Source: DASUSH01 sp963785155
GTDB taxonomy: Bacteria; Actinomycetota; Thermoleophilia; Solirubrobacterales; 70-9
NCBI GenBank assembly: GCA_963785155.1
Contig: CAWAUB010000006.1
Location: 186,001-250,000 of the forward strand
DNA length: 64,000 bases
Reading direction: 5' to 3'
Position numbers and translations under genes: made by a program
Notes under the pieces: generated by a model
The model's input: only the letters and a program-made list of their open reading frames with translations
What the model was told of the DNA's origin: nothing
The model's database searches: none
In this document: positions 28,042-36,428 of the stretch, piece after piece
How the letters are laid out: every line of letters begins with the position of its first letter
How positions within the stretch are numbered: position 1 is the first letter of the stretch

Positions 28042-28401
28042 TCAGGCAGCGACGGCCTCCCGGGCGAGTTCGGTGAATCGGCGGAAGCCCTCAGGGTCCT
28101 TGACGGCCATGTCGGCGAGCATCTTGCGGTTGACCTCGACGCCGGCCTCGCGCAGGCCGTGCATCAGCTCGGAGTAGCTCATCCCCTCCTTCCGGGCAGC
28201 CGCGTTGATCCTGGTGATCCAGAGGCGGCGGAACTCCCGCTTGCGGTTGCGCCGATCGCGGTAGGCGTAGCGCTCGGAGCGCGCCACCTGCTCCTTCGCG
28301 AAGCGGTAGCTGGAGTGCTTGCGCCCCCAGTAGCCCTTCGCCTTGCGAAGCGTCTTCTTGCGCCGCCGGTTGCGCGCCGGGGCGTTCGTCGCGCGACTCA
28401 C
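28042..28401 (-). CDS. rplT: 50S ribosomal protein L20
   Basis: Binds 23S rRNA early in large-subunit assembly and in many bacteria represses its own operon. The 119-residue sequence has the basic N-terminal arm (RRRKKTLRKAKGYWGRKHSS), YRDRRNRKREFRRLWITRIN and the C-terminal GMSYSELMHGLREAGVEVNR with KMLADMAVKDPEGF, all standard. Its start overlaps the rpmI stop by 4 bases, the usual arrangement. No anomalies. Confidence 0.98.
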   Translation of the reverse strand: MSRATNAPARNRRRKKTLRKAKGYWGRKHSSYRFAKEQVARSERYAYRDRRNRKREFRRLWITRINAAARKEGMSYSELMHGLREAGVEVNRKMLADMAVKDPEGFRRFTELAREAVAA

Positions 28402-28604
28402 TTGCGACCCGCCTTGACGAGCAGCTTGTCGGCCCGGTGGGCATCCTGCCGCTTGATCACGACCGGGTTGCGCATATTCCGCTTGCGCTTCTGCGACTTC
28501 TTCTCGAGGATGTGGCTCGAGTACGCACGCCGACCGCGCAGCTTGCCCTTCGCGGTCTTGCGGAAGCGCTTCTTCGCGCCTGAGTGGGTCTTCATCTTCG
28601 GCAT
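28398..28604 (-). CDS. rpmI: 50S ribosomal protein L35
   Basis: Small basic large-subunit protein of 68 residues: MPKMKTHSGAKKRFRKTAKG, then a basic stretch with RRAYSSHILEKKSQKRKRNM and the ending KLLVKAGRK. Length and ends match the family. It is separated from infC by 218 bases that contain a candidate regulatory hairpin, and is coupled to rplT downstream. Confidence 0.98.
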   Translation of the reverse strand: MPKMKTHSGAKKRFRKTAKGKLRGRRAYSSHILEKKSQKRKRNMRNPVVIKRQDAHRADKLLVKAGRK

Positions 28605-28668
28605 GGGAGCCGAGTATTGAAGCAGACGCCCGACTGCTGCCTGGGCGGCAACGCGTCCATCGGGCGCC

Positions 28669-28712
28669 GAACGTCCGTCATGCCTCGGTTTATGAGGGTG
28701 TTTGGGACGTTC
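28669..28712 (-). promoter_or_regulatory. Candidate leader hairpin between infC and rpmI
   Basis: Eight-base inverted repeat (GAACGTCC at 28669-28676, GGACGTTC at 28705-28712) enclosing a second short stem (CCTC/GAGG). It lies about 65 bases before the rpmI start within a 218-base non-coding gap that is unusually long for this packed operon. L20 autoregulation through a leader structure is known in other bacteria, so this is a plausible target; that link is inferred. The remainder of the gap shows no gene. Confidence 0.4.
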
Positions 28713-28822
28713 ACCCCCCTTGCAGCGAGTTTCGCCTTAGGCGAGGGGCAGCACAGAGAGCCCGTCGCTTGGCGCCGCGCTGACGGCGCGACTCACATGC
28801 GGCTGCGGGTGAGCGCGAAGTG

Positions 28823-29511
28823 CTAGGCGGCAGCTTCGGCTGAGCCGTCGCCTGGCGGGCTCCGGCAGGTGCTTCTGCGGCCGGCTCGGCCGGCTTCTCG
28901 TCTGTCGGCGCCTCGGCCGGCTTCTCGTCCTTCGGCGCCTTCTCGGCCTCGCCGGCAGCGATCGCCTCGCGGGTGGGAGCGATCAGCATGTGCATGTTGC
29001 GGCCCTCCTGCTGAGGGTGCTGCTCGATCACGGCCTGGTCGCCGAGGTCCTCGAAAAGTCGCTTGAGCAGGGCACGGCCGCGCTCGGGGTGAGCCTGCTC
29101 GCGGCCGCGGAACATGATCGTGACCTTGACCTTGTCCTTGTGGCGCAGGAAGCGCTCGACGTGGCCCTTCTTCGTGTTGTAGTCGTGGTCCGCGATCTTC
29201 GGCCGCAGCTTGATCTCGCGGATGTTGACCTGCTGCTGGTGCTTCCGCGCGGCCTTGGCCTTCTGCTCCTGCTCGTACTTGTACTTCGAGTAGTCGAGCA
29301 GGCGGACCACGGGGGGCTTCGCCTCGGGGGCGACCTCGACCAGGTCGAGGTCGGCTTCGCGGGCCTGCTCCATCGCCTTCGCGGTGGGGACGACGCCAAC
29401 CTGCTCGCCGTCGGCGCCGATCAGGCGCACCTCGGAGACCCGGATCCGTTCGTTGATCCGGGTGGAATCGCGCTCAGGAGGGCGCCGATCGAACCTACGC
29501 GGGACCGGCAC
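28823..29511 (-). CDS. infC: Translation initiation factor IF-3 (frame error in the C-terminal tail)
   Basis: Binds the 30S subunit and checks start-codon selection. The core is intact: INERIRVSEVRLIGADGEQV, LDLVEVAPEAKPPVVRLLDY, KIADHDYNTKKGHVERFL and VTIMFRGREQAHPERGRALL. A Glu/Pro/Ala/Lys-rich tail of ~35 residues follows the globular domains, as in other actinobacteria. In that tail (near 28858) a frame change is needed to give the ending PGDGSAEAAA and TAG at 28823-28825; otherwise the frame runs another 110 bases. The start is taken as GTG 29511 (VPVRRFDRR-like N-terminus), though IF-3 often uses unusual starts and the true one could be slightly downstream. thrS lies 79 bases upstream. 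Confidence 0.95.
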
Positions 29512-29590
29512 TAGAAGGAGGGCACGAAGCTCAAGCGGCTCAGCGGCTTGTGGTGATAGGGGTGCCCGGCAACTCGCCGAGCATACCCCA

Positions 29591-31531
29591 TCAGCGGGCG
29601 GCCGATTCCTCGGTCAGGCGCTCGACCACCTCTGCCACAGCCACGGATCCGAGGTCACCGCGCTCGTGCGAGCGGATCGAAACCTCGCCTGAGTCACGCT
29701 CGCGATCGCCGACGACGAGCATGTACGGCGCCTTCGAGAGCTCGGCGTCGCGGATCTTCTTGCCGACCGATTCCGAGCGCTCGTCGACCCGCGCGCGCAG
29801 GCCGGCCTCGAGCAACGCGGCCGCGACCTCGCCGGCGTAGTCGTTGTGGCGGTCGGCGACCGGCAGCACGGCCACCTGCACCGGCGCGAGCCAGAGCGGG
29901 AAACGGCCGCCGTGATGCTCGATCAGGATCCCGGCGAAGCGCTCCATCGAGCCGAGCAGGGCGCGGTGGATCATCGCCGGGCGGTGCTCGGCGTTGTCGG
30001 CGCCGGTGTAGGAGAGGTCGAACCGCTCCGGCATGAAGAAGTCGAGCTGGCAGGTGCCGCACTGCCAGGAGCGCCCGAGCGCGTCGGTGACGTGGAAGTC
30101 GATCTTCGGCCCGTAGAAGGCCCCGTCGCCGGGGTTCAGCTGGTACTCGCGGCCGGAGCGATCGAGCGCCTCCTTCAGCGCCGACTCCGCGGTCTCCCAC
30201 TCCTCCTCCGTCCCGATCGACTTCTCGGGGCGGGTCGAGAGCTCGACCCGGACGTCGTCGAAGCCGAACGTCGAGTACAGCTCGTCGATCGCCTCGCAGA
30301 TGTCGATCACCTCGTCGGCGATCTGCTCGTTCGTGCAGTAGACGTGGGCGTCGTCCTGGGTGAAGGCCCGGACCCGCAGCAGGCCGTGCAGGACGCCCTC
30401 GCGCTCGTAGCGCGAGACGTTGCCGAACTCGGCGAGGCGTAGGGGAAGGTCGCGGTAGGAGTGGCGGCCGGAGCCGAACGTGAGGCAGGCGCCGGGGCAG
30501 TTCATCGGCCGCAGGGCGAAGCGGCGCTCGTTCTCGTCGCGGTCCGCGGCCTCGACGAAGAACATGTTCTCGCGGTAGTTGTCGTAGTGGCCCGAGCGGT
30601 GCCAGAGCTCGACGTCGAGCACCTGCGGCGTCTTGATCTCCTTGTAGTTGCGCTTGCGGAGCTGGGCGCTCACCTCGGCCTCCATCAGGCGCAGCAGCAC
30701 CGTCCCGTTGGGGAGCCAGAACGGCATCCCGGGCGCCTCCGGGCGGAACGTGAACAGGTCGAGCTGCGGCCCGAGCCGGCGGTGGTCGCGCTCGCGGGCC
30801 TGCTCGAGCTGCTCCAGGTGCGCGTCGAGGTCCTTCTGGCTGAAGAACGCGGTGCCGTAGATCCGGGTGAGCATCTGGCGGGTCTCGTCCCCGCGCCAGT
30901 AGGCGCCCGCGGTCGAGGTCAGCTTGAAGGCTCCGATGCGGCCGGTCGAGGGAGCGTGCGGGCCGCGGCAGAGGTCCTCGAAGGGGCCGTTGCGGTAGAG
31001 CGAGACCGACTCCACGCCCTCGCGCGAGATCAGGTCCTCGATCAGCTCGACCTTGTAGGGCTGGTCCTCCCGGGTGAACCGCTCCATCGCCGAGCCGGGC
31101 TCGACGTCCGTGCGCTCGAAGGCCTCGTCGGCGTCGACGTGCTTCGCCATCGCCTCCTCGATCTTCGCCAGGTCCTCCTCGGATGGCCGGAAGCCGTCGG
31201 GGAATTCGAAGTCGTAGTAGAAGCCGTTCTCGATCGGCGGGCCGATCGAGACCCGCGTGCCGGGCCAGAGGTCCACGACCGCCGTCGCCATCACATGCGC
31301 GGCGTCATGGCGGATCAGGTCGAGCGCCTCCGGCGAGCGGTCGGTGACGATCTCGATCGCGGCGCCGTCGGCGAGCGGCGCGGCGAGGTCCTGAAGGACG
31401 CCGTCCGCCTTGATCGCGAGCGCCGCCTTGGCGAGGCCGGGGCCGATCGCCGCGGCCGCGTCGGCGCCGCTCGCACCCTCGTCGAGCGCGAGTTCGTTGC
31501 CGTCCGGGAGCTTCACGGTCAGTCCGGCCAT
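29591..31531 (-). CDS. thrS: Threonyl-tRNA synthetase
   Basis: Class II synthetase, 646 residues, complete. An N-terminal TGS domain (VKLPDGNELALDEGASG) is followed by the editing domain (RHDAAHVMATAV and FEDLCRGPHAPSTGRIGAF). The second histidine of the usual HxxxH editing motif is Thr here, while Cys and His of CRGPH remain. The catalytic core has zinc ligands in MNCPGACL, DDAHVYC and MIHRALLGSMER, and the C-terminal anticodon-binding domain begins near FPLWLAPVQVAVLPV. Divergent from the CHRD gene over 93 bases. First gene of the thrS-infC-rpmI-rplT series. Confidence 0.98.
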   Translation of the reverse strand: MAGLTVKLPDGNELALDEGASGADAAAAIGPGLAKAALAIKADGVLQDLAAPLADGAAIEIVTDRSPEALDLIRHDAAHVMATAVVDLWPGTRVSIGPPIENGFYYDFEFPDGFRPSEEDLAKIEEAMAKHVDADEAFERTDVEPGSAMERFTREDQPYKVELIEDLISREGVESVSLYRNGPFEDLCRGPHAPSTGRIGAFKLTSTAGAYWRGDETRQMLTRIYGTAFFSQKDLDAHLEQLEQARERDHRRLGPQLDLFTFRPEAPGMPFWLPNGTVLLRLMEAEVSAQLRKRNYKEIKTPQVLDVELWHRSGHYDNYRENMFFVEAADRDENERRFALRPMNCPGACLTFGSGRHSYRDLPLRLAEFGNVSRYEREGVLHGLLRVRAFTQDDAHVYCTNEQIADEVIDICEAIDELYSTFGFDDVRVELSTRPEKSIGTEEEWETAESALKEALDRSGREYQLNPGDGAFYGPKIDFHVTDALGRSWQCGTCQLDFFMPERFDLSYTGADNAEHRPAMIHRALLGSMERFAGILIEHHGGRFPLWLAPVQVAVLPVADRHNDYAGEVAAALLEAGLRARVDERSESVGKKIRDAELSKAPYMLVVGDRERDSGEVSIRSHERGDLGSVAVAEVVERLTEESAAR

Positions 31532-31624
31532 ACCGCGCTGATGCTATTGGCGCCGTGTTTGAAGGATCGACCGGGCAGATCCGAAACCCGGGCAAGGAAG
31601 CTCAAGCGAAGAAGGAGTAATGGA

Positions 31625-32086
31625 ATGCGAACTCGTGTCTCCGTACTGGTAGCCCTCGGCTGCCTCGTCGCGGTCGCGATCGTGCCCTCGGGCGCGTCAG
31701 CGCACGGCACCCATCTTCACGCGAAGATGAACGGAAGCCAGGTCGTCGGCGCCAAGGGGGCCCCCAACGGCACCGGCCGGGCGAACCTGCACCTGCTCAA
31801 GAACAAGGACAGGATCTGCTTCAGGGTCAAATGGGATCAGATCGGCAACAAGACGGGACTCAACATCGGGGTCTACTCGGGCAAGGCCGGCAAGAACGGC
31901 AACGAGGTGGTCTCGCTCGTCGACACCAAGGAGAAGGATCCGGTCAAGGACTGCGTTAACGGGGTCGCCGGTTCGGACCTCCGGCAGCTCAACAAGCATC
32001 CCGAGAACTACCACGTGACCATCAAGAACAAGAAGTTCCCCAAGGACGGTGCTGTTCGCGGCCAGCTGAAGGCCGTTAGTTCCTAG
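31625..32086 (+). CDS. Secreted CHRD-domain protein
   Basis: 153 residues with a Sec signal peptide (VSVLVALGCLVAVAIVPSGA, then SA cleavage) and a single CHRD domain: HAKMNGSQVVG, GTGRANLHLLKNKDRICFRV, GVYSGKAGKNGNEVVSLVD and the ending ENYHVTIKNKKFPKDGAVRG. CHRD domains occur in secreted bacterial proteins of unknown role. A clear AAGGAG precedes the ATG at 31625. The stop TAG overlaps the stop of the facing gene in the tetranucleotide CTAG. Confidence 0.9.
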   Translation: MRTRVSVLVALGCLVAVAIVPSGASAHGTHLHAKMNGSQVVGAKGAPNGTGRANLHLLKNKDRICFRVKWDQIGNKTGLNIGVYSGKAGKNGNEVVSLVDTKEKDPVKDCVNGVAGSDLRQLNKHPENYHVTIKNKKFPKDGAVRGQLKAVSS

Positions 32087-32481
32087 TCGACCACGCCCGC
32101 GGCCTTGAGGGCTTCCTCCTTGCTGAGGAAGCCCTCACCGCGGACGATCTTCTCCTCGTAGACGCTGAAGATCCACGCCAGCTCAGCGTCGACCCGGGTC
32201 TCCGTACCGACCCGCTCGTGCACGCTGCCGAGGACCAGGACGCGGTCCCCGAGGTCGCGCATCTCGTGGATCTCGTTGCGGATCTCGCCGCCGCGTGAGA
32301 GGACGGTCGAGATCCAGTCGTGGACGCCGTCGATGCCGCGGAAGACGTCGTGGCCGGCGTCGCTCAGCGCGGTCGGGCGCCATTCGACGTCGGGGGCGAG
32401 CAGTTCGTCCAGCTGCGCCACCGCGCCCGCCTGCCACGCGATGAAGACCTGCCGCACGAGTTCAACGTTTGCCTTTGACAT
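32083..32481 (-). CDS. SnoaL/NTF2-like protein
   Basis: 132-residue alpha+beta barrel of the NTF2-like superfamily: ANVELVRQVFIAWQAGAVAQ, LLAPDVEWRP, FRGIDGVHDWISTVL, and a C-terminal LAWIFSVYEEKIVRGEGFLS. Such proteins bind small hydrophobic ligands or act as cyclases or isomerases; no specific activity can be read. ATG 32481 is chosen over the GTG two codons upstream. A paralogue lies at 60449-60850, next to the tRNA-Gly gene. Confidence 0.85.
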   Translation of the reverse strand: MSKANVELVRQVFIAWQAGAVAQLDELLAPDVEWRPTALSDAGHDVFRGIDGVHDWISTVLSRGGEIRNEIHEMRDLGDRVLVLGSVHERVGTETRVDAELAWIFSVYEEKIVRGEGFLSKEEALKAAGVVD

Positions 32482-32540
32482 CCCCACCCGATTGTGACGG
32501 GCGGGGACGACGGCTGGCGCTTGTTACGTTGCGAAGCCGC

Positions 32541-32642
32541 TCAGCCAGCCGCGAAGGGACCGCTGAGGGCGAAGGCGATTACGGCCATTCCGACGAGCGA
32601 AAGCGCTGCGACGAAAAATCCGAACCCGACTCGCTCCTGCAT
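32541..32642 (-). CDS. Possible 33-residue single-pass membrane peptide
   Basis: Short reading frame starting MQERVGFGFF after an AGAGAGG ribosome-binding site. It is almost entirely one hydrophobic helix (FFVAALSLVGMAVIAFAL) ending SGPFAAG. It lies alone between the SnoaL gene and the SUMF1-fold gene. Topology and ribosome site support translation, but its size makes the call uncertain. Confidence 0.45.
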   Translation of the reverse strand: MQERVGFGFFVAALSLVGMAVIAFALSGPFAAG

Positions 32643-32792
32643 CTGTACCTCTCTGGCGCCGTACCCGCTGGCGCAGTTGGTGACTGGGGGGATCATCGTG
32701 AACCCTCGGGCGCCTGCTGACTTCCGCATTACCCCGTAGATCCCTTGCGGATTTCTACGGAACCGCTGGTTACACCTGAATTCGAGAAAAGC

Positions 32793-34070
32793 ATGGGAAC
32801 ATGTGACATCGGCCGGCTGAAGTCATTCGCGCTGTTGGCGGCAACCTCGGTTGCCGCGATCTCTCTCGCGCCCGCGATTGCCTCGGCAAAGCGCGCCGAC
32901 GTGACAGTGAAAACGGTCGAGGTCCGCGAGCCGGACAACCCCTCGGTGGCGATCGTCCCGTTCACCGATGCGATCTACCAGTCGTGTGACGACGTCGACC
33001 CCCCCGCCAGCGACTGCATCAGCGTCGGCGGGGTCGAAGACCCCTACGGGATCGGGCAGCTCGAGGTCACGGTGAAGCAGTGGGTTGCCTTCCTCAACAC
33101 CGTCGACCCCGCGGGGCTCAACAAGCGCCGCCTCTACTCCCCCGTCCAGAGCTCCGCGCATTGGCCGAGGTTCGGCTCGATCAACAAATCCTCGACCGCC
33201 CCCGACGGGCAGCACTTCTCGGTCTCGCACCCGGAGTGGAACGACAAGCCCTACGCCTTCGCCACATTCGTGCACGCCGCACGCTTCGTCAACTCGCTCT
33301 ACAACGGGCGTCTGATCTCGAAGAACGCAAGCGTGGAAAACGGCACCGAGGTAACGCGCTATCGGGTGCGTCTCGCGACCCAGACTGAGCGCGGGATGTA
33401 CAACCTCGACCAGCAGAAGAAGACCGGCGCGACCCGCGCCGATGACACCGGCTTCGTGGTCCCCAGCCAGGACGAGTGGATCAAGGCGGCCTACTTCGAC
33501 CCCGCGGGCGGCGGGACGCTCTCCTATTGGAAATATCCGACCAACCCCGGCACGTTCGGCACCGGCGGTGCCCCGAGCGCCTCGACCCAGGCGGACGCCC
33601 CGAACCAGTCGACGCTCGACCCGACGACGGGCGACGTGACCAACGCCTCCACGCAGCCGCTAGCGACGTTCCTCGAAGGCGGCGGCGTGGCACCGCCGAG
33701 CTGGTGCCCGGCGGAAGAGTCGGCCAGCGATTGCACGACCCTCAACCCGTTCGGCTTCGACTCGACGGTCTACGCCGACCTCTACAAGGGCAGCGTCGGC
33801 ACTGTCGGTCAGGCGGGCACGCCCTCGCCCTGGGGCGCCCTCGACCTGGGCGGCAATGTGGTCGAGTGGACCGACACGATCACCGCCTCACCGGCCGGGA
33901 ACACGAAGGGCCGCGTCTGGCGGCGGCTGCACGGCGGCATCGCCAACGCCCCGGCCTACCAGCTCTGGCTTTCGGCGGTCGGCCTGAACCCGCAGAGCAA
34001 CCCGTTCTACGAGCACGTCTACCCCTGGCTCGGCTTCCGGGTCGGCGTGATCGGCAACCTGAACCCGTAG
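32793..34070 (+). CDS. Secreted SUMF1/FGE-fold protein (formylglycine-generating-enzyme-like, probably non-catalytic)
   Basis: 425 residues. A signal peptide (SFALLAATSVAAISLAPAIA, SA) is followed by a SUMF1-type domain with GQLEVTVKQWVAFLNTVDP, VPSQDEWIKAAYFDP, WGALDLGGNVVEWTDT and the final WLGFRVGVIGNLNP. True FGE enzymes use two cysteines near the C-terminus; I see no Cys in the last 100 residues, so a binding or structural role is likelier. Similar proteins in other bacteria often carry surface-anchoring signals; none is obvious here. ATG 32793 fits the signal peptide. Confidence 0.8.
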   Translation: MGTCDIGRLKSFALLAATSVAAISLAPAIASAKRADVTVKTVEVREPDNPSVAIVPFTDAIYQSCDDVDPPASDCISVGGVEDPYGIGQLEVTVKQWVAFLNTVDPAGLNKRRLYSPVQSSAHWPRFGSINKSSTAPDGQHFSVSHPEWNDKPYAFATFVHAARFVNSLYNGRLISKNASVENGTEVTRYRVRLATQTERGMYNLDQQKKTGATRADDTGFVVPSQDEWIKAAYFDPAGGGTLSYWKYPTNPGTFGTGGAPSASTQADAPNQSTLDPTTGDVTNASTQPLATFLEGGGVAPPSWCPAEESASDCTTLNPFGFDSTVYADLYKGSVGTVGQAGTPSPWGALDLGGNVVEWTDTITASPAGNTKGRVWRRLHGGIANAPAYQLWLSAVGLNPQSNPFYEHVYPWLGFRVGVIGNLNP

Positions 34071-34074
34071 GCCG

Positions 34075-35721
34075 CTAGCGAGCTCCGACCTTCTCCCGCT
34101 CCGTGGCTTCTTCGGCTGCGGCCTCCTGGTCCGGTGTCGTCGGCAGCGGCCGCGTCGCCCAGTCGCCCGCCTCGGCCTCATAGTCGCGTGGCTGAGTGAG
34201 GTCCTCGCCATCGGGGGCGCGGAGCGCACGAAGGACGAGTGAGCCGACGATGACCACCAGCAGGTTCGCCGTGAGCGCGATGATCCCCGTGTAGAGGGTG
34301 ACCTCGGTGTCGATGCCGAAGTTCGAAAGCGCGTATTGGGCTCCGCCGAAGTGCTCCTTGCCCGTAGCGGGATTGGGCGTGTCGTAGACCATCAGCAAGC
34401 CGGTGAGAAGGCCCACCGCCCAGCCCGCGAGCAGGGCCCACCGGTGAGCGATCGTCTTCCACAGACCGAGGACGAGTGCCGGCAGCGTCTGCAGGATGAG
34501 AACGCCCCCGATTAGCTGCAGGTCAATCGAGAACTGCGGCGCGAGCGCGAGCACGACGACCAGCGCGCCGGCCTTGACCAGGATCGACGCGATCCGCGCT
34601 GCCCGGGCCTCCTGCTTCGCCGTCGCGTCCTTGCGCAGGTACTCCTTGTAGACATTGCGCGCGAACAGGTTGGCGGCCGCGATCGACATGATCGCCGCCG
34701 GGACGAGGGCGCCGATCGCAATCGCACCGAAGGCGATGCCGGCGAACCAGTCTGGGAACTGGTCGTTGAAGAGGACCGGGACGATGGTGTTCGGGTCGTC
34801 GCCGATCGGCGTCACGCCGGCGGCGATCGCCATGTAGCCGAGCAAGGCGAGGAGGCCGAGCATCAGCGTGTATGCCGGCAGCGCGACCATGTTCTTCTTG
34901 ATCGTGTTGCGTGATTTCGCGGCCAGCATCCCGGTCATCGTGTGCGGATAGAGGAAGAGCGCCAGGGCCGAGCCGAACGCGAGCGTCGAGTAGCCGAGGA
35001 CCGCCGCGTCGCCGAGCAGCAGGCCGTCGTTGGGTGCCTCGGGAGTGGAGAACTTCTCGTCAGCCGCGGAGAAGATCGCGTCGAAGCCGCCGAGGCTGAT
35101 CGGGATCGCGATCACCGCGACGATCACGACCAGGTAGATCAGCGAGTCCTTGATGAAGGCGATCAGCGCCGGTGCTCGCAGGCCCGACTGGTAGGTGTAG
35201 GCGGCGAGCACGGCGAACGCGATGATGATCGGCAGCTCCCCGCCGACTCCGATCGTCTTCATCACCGCCTCGATGCCGACGAGCTGAAGCGCGATGTAGG
35301 GCATCGTCGCGACGATTCCCGTGATCGCGATCGCGAGGGCCAGCGAGCGCGAGCCGAAGCGGGCCTTGACGAAGTCCGCCGGTGTGACGAATCCGTGTCG
35401 GTGCGCGACCGACCAGAGCCGGATCGCCGCGAGCAGGATCAGCGGGTAGACGATGATCGTGTACGGGACGGCGAAGAAGCCGATCGCGCCGAGGCCGAAG
35501 ACGAGCGCGGGGACCGCGACGAACGTGTAGGCGGTGTAGACGTCGCCGCCAAGCAGGAACCAGGTGACCCAGCCTCCGAACTTCCGGCCGCCGAGGCCCC
35601 ATTCGTCGAGATCGTCGAGCGATTGAGCCTTGCGCCAGCGGACCGCCGCAAAGCCGATCCCCGAAACCAACAGGAAGAGCGCGACGACGATCGCGAGCTG
35701 GAGCTCGTTGACGCCGTTCAC
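34075..35721 (-). CDS. Sodium:solute symporter, MctP/organic-acid-like
   Basis: 548-residue SSS-family permease with about 13 helices. The N-terminus (LDDLDEWGLGGRKFGGWVTW, FLLGGDVYTAYTFVAVPALV) matches the subgroup of monocarboxylate or small organic acid importers such as MctP. The helix pair GSALALFLYPHTMTGMLAAK and AAIMSIAAANLFARN is also typical. The C-terminal ~55 residues are cytoplasmic and acidic. It overlaps the DUF3311 gene by 4 bases, the standard partner of these symporters. The solute (pyruvate, lactate, acetate and similar) is not determined by sequence alone. Confidence 0.9.
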   Translation of the reverse strand: MNGVNELQLAIVVALFLLVSGIGFAAVRWRKAQSLDDLDEWGLGGRKFGGWVTWFLLGGDVYTAYTFVAVPALVFGLGAIGFFAVPYTIIVYPLILLAAIRLWSVAHRHGFVTPADFVKARFGSRSLALAIAITGIVATMPYIALQLVGIEAVMKTIGVGGELPIIIAFAVLAAYTYQSGLRAPALIAFIKDSLIYLVVIVAVIAIPISLGGFDAIFSAADEKFSTPEAPNDGLLLGDAAVLGYSTLAFGSALALFLYPHTMTGMLAAKSRNTIKKNMVALPAYTLMLGLLALLGYMAIAAGVTPIGDDPNTIVPVLFNDQFPDWFAGIAFGAIAIGALVPAAIMSIAAANLFARNVYKEYLRKDATAKQEARAARIASILVKAGALVVVLALAPQFSIDLQLIGGVLILQTLPALVLGLWKTIAHRWALLAGWAVGLLTGLLMVYDTPNPATGKEHFGGAQYALSNFGIDTEVTLYTGIIALTANLLVVIVGSLVLRALRAPDGEDLTQPRDYEAEAGDWATRPLPTTPDQEAAAEEATEREKVGAR

Positions 35722-35948
35722 CGCGGCCTCGAGCGGTCCTCCCGGGTCGGCTCACGCGTCTTGAAATAGACGACGAGCGTCACCGCGACGCTCAGCGGGA
35801 CCCAGGCGAGCTGGTACCAGTAGAAGAACGGGAGCCCAATCAGCTCCGGATCTGAATGGTTGTAGATCGGCGGGATCAGGAGCGCGATCAGTGGGATCGC
35901 GAGCAGCCAGTACCAGGCGCGATTGCTGGCCTGCCTCCTGCCCTCCAT
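35718..35948 (-). CDS. DUF3311 small membrane subunit of the SSS symporter
   Basis: 76 residues with two hydrophobic helices: YWLLAIPLIALLIPPIY and a second after FFYWYQLAWVPLSVAVTLV, ending in a charged tail. The motif around PPIYN and FFYWYQ is typical of DUF3311 proteins, which nearly always precede a SSS symporter and are thought to be accessory subunits. Upstream on the same strand lies the tRNA-Val gene. Confidence 0.9.
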   Translation of the reverse strand: MEGRRQASNRAWYWLLAIPLIALLIPPIYNHSDPELIGLPFFYWYQLAWVPLSVAVTLVVYFKTREPTREDRSRPR

Positions 35949-36005
35949 GCCCTTTTTCGTTCCCGATCAACAGCTCGATAAACCCTGAATTGAGGATCGG
36001 GACGA

Positions 36006-36078
36006 TGGGCGCTACTGGGCTCGAACCAGTGACCTCCAGCTTGTCGAGCTGGCGCTCTCCCAACTGAGCTAAGCGCCC
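36006..36078 (-). tRNA. tRNA-Val (anticodon GAC)
   Basis: Complete cloverleaf: acceptor GGGCGCT with AGCGCCC, D arm GCTC...GAGC, anticodon stem CCAGC/GCTGG around loop TCGACAA, and T arm ACTGG-TTCGAGC-CCAGT. Discriminator A; CCA is not encoded. Position 33 reads C instead of the nearly universal U. If this is not a base error it is an unusual tRNA. Confidence 0.93.
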
Positions 36079-36249
36079 GGGGGTTGGCGAGTCTAGCGAT
36101 GCAGTCGGGGCGAGTTGGCGCTCGGTTGGCGGTAATCGCCGCTAAGCAAACGCTCACAATCGGGCTCTGCCGCCAATCCCCCGCCGCGCTTGCGTCCAAA
36201 CCTCAGGAATGCCCGCAAAATGCAGGAAACCCATGCCTGGCAAGAACTT

Positions 36250-36412
36250 GGGAAGGGGACTGCAACTTTCTCCCGAACACGGTGTTAAGGTTGTGCAAGG
36301 AGCTGCCGATAGGGCAGTGAACAAGATTTTGAGGACCGACGAGCTTGGCCACGGGATAGGCCAGTGGTACGTCCTTCGGAACAAAAAGGGCCCCCTCAGT
36401 GGGGCCCTTTTC
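36250..36412 (+). ncRNA. Candidate structured small RNA ending in a terminator
   Basis: The 36079-36428 stretch has no gene and is less GC-rich than its surroundings. On the plus strand it can form CTGCC/GGCAG (36303-36317), a two-part hairpin AGGAC..TGGCC/GGCCA..GTCCT (36332-36375) and a final GGGCCCC hairpin followed by TTTT. This stepwise layout with a terminator and no downstream plus-strand gene suggests an independent transcript. I do not recognise the family: it lacks tmRNA, RNase P and SRP signatures. No clear promoter was found. The final hairpin could instead serve only the facing lipoprotein gene. Confidence 0.35.
36384..36411. terminator. Bidirectional Rho-independent terminator
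   Basis: AAAAAGGGCCCC, six-base loop, GGGGCCCTTTT. The stem is perfect and flanked by A-run and T-run, so it works on both strands. On the minus strand it is 18 bases after the stop of the first polysaccharide-lyase-like gene. Confidence 0.85.
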
Positions 36413-36428
36413 CGTTCCCCGGCGGAAA

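Noticed and set aside
36079..36428. tmRNA, RNase P RNA or SRP RNA
   Set aside because: None of the conserved sequence blocks of these RNAs could be found on either strand.
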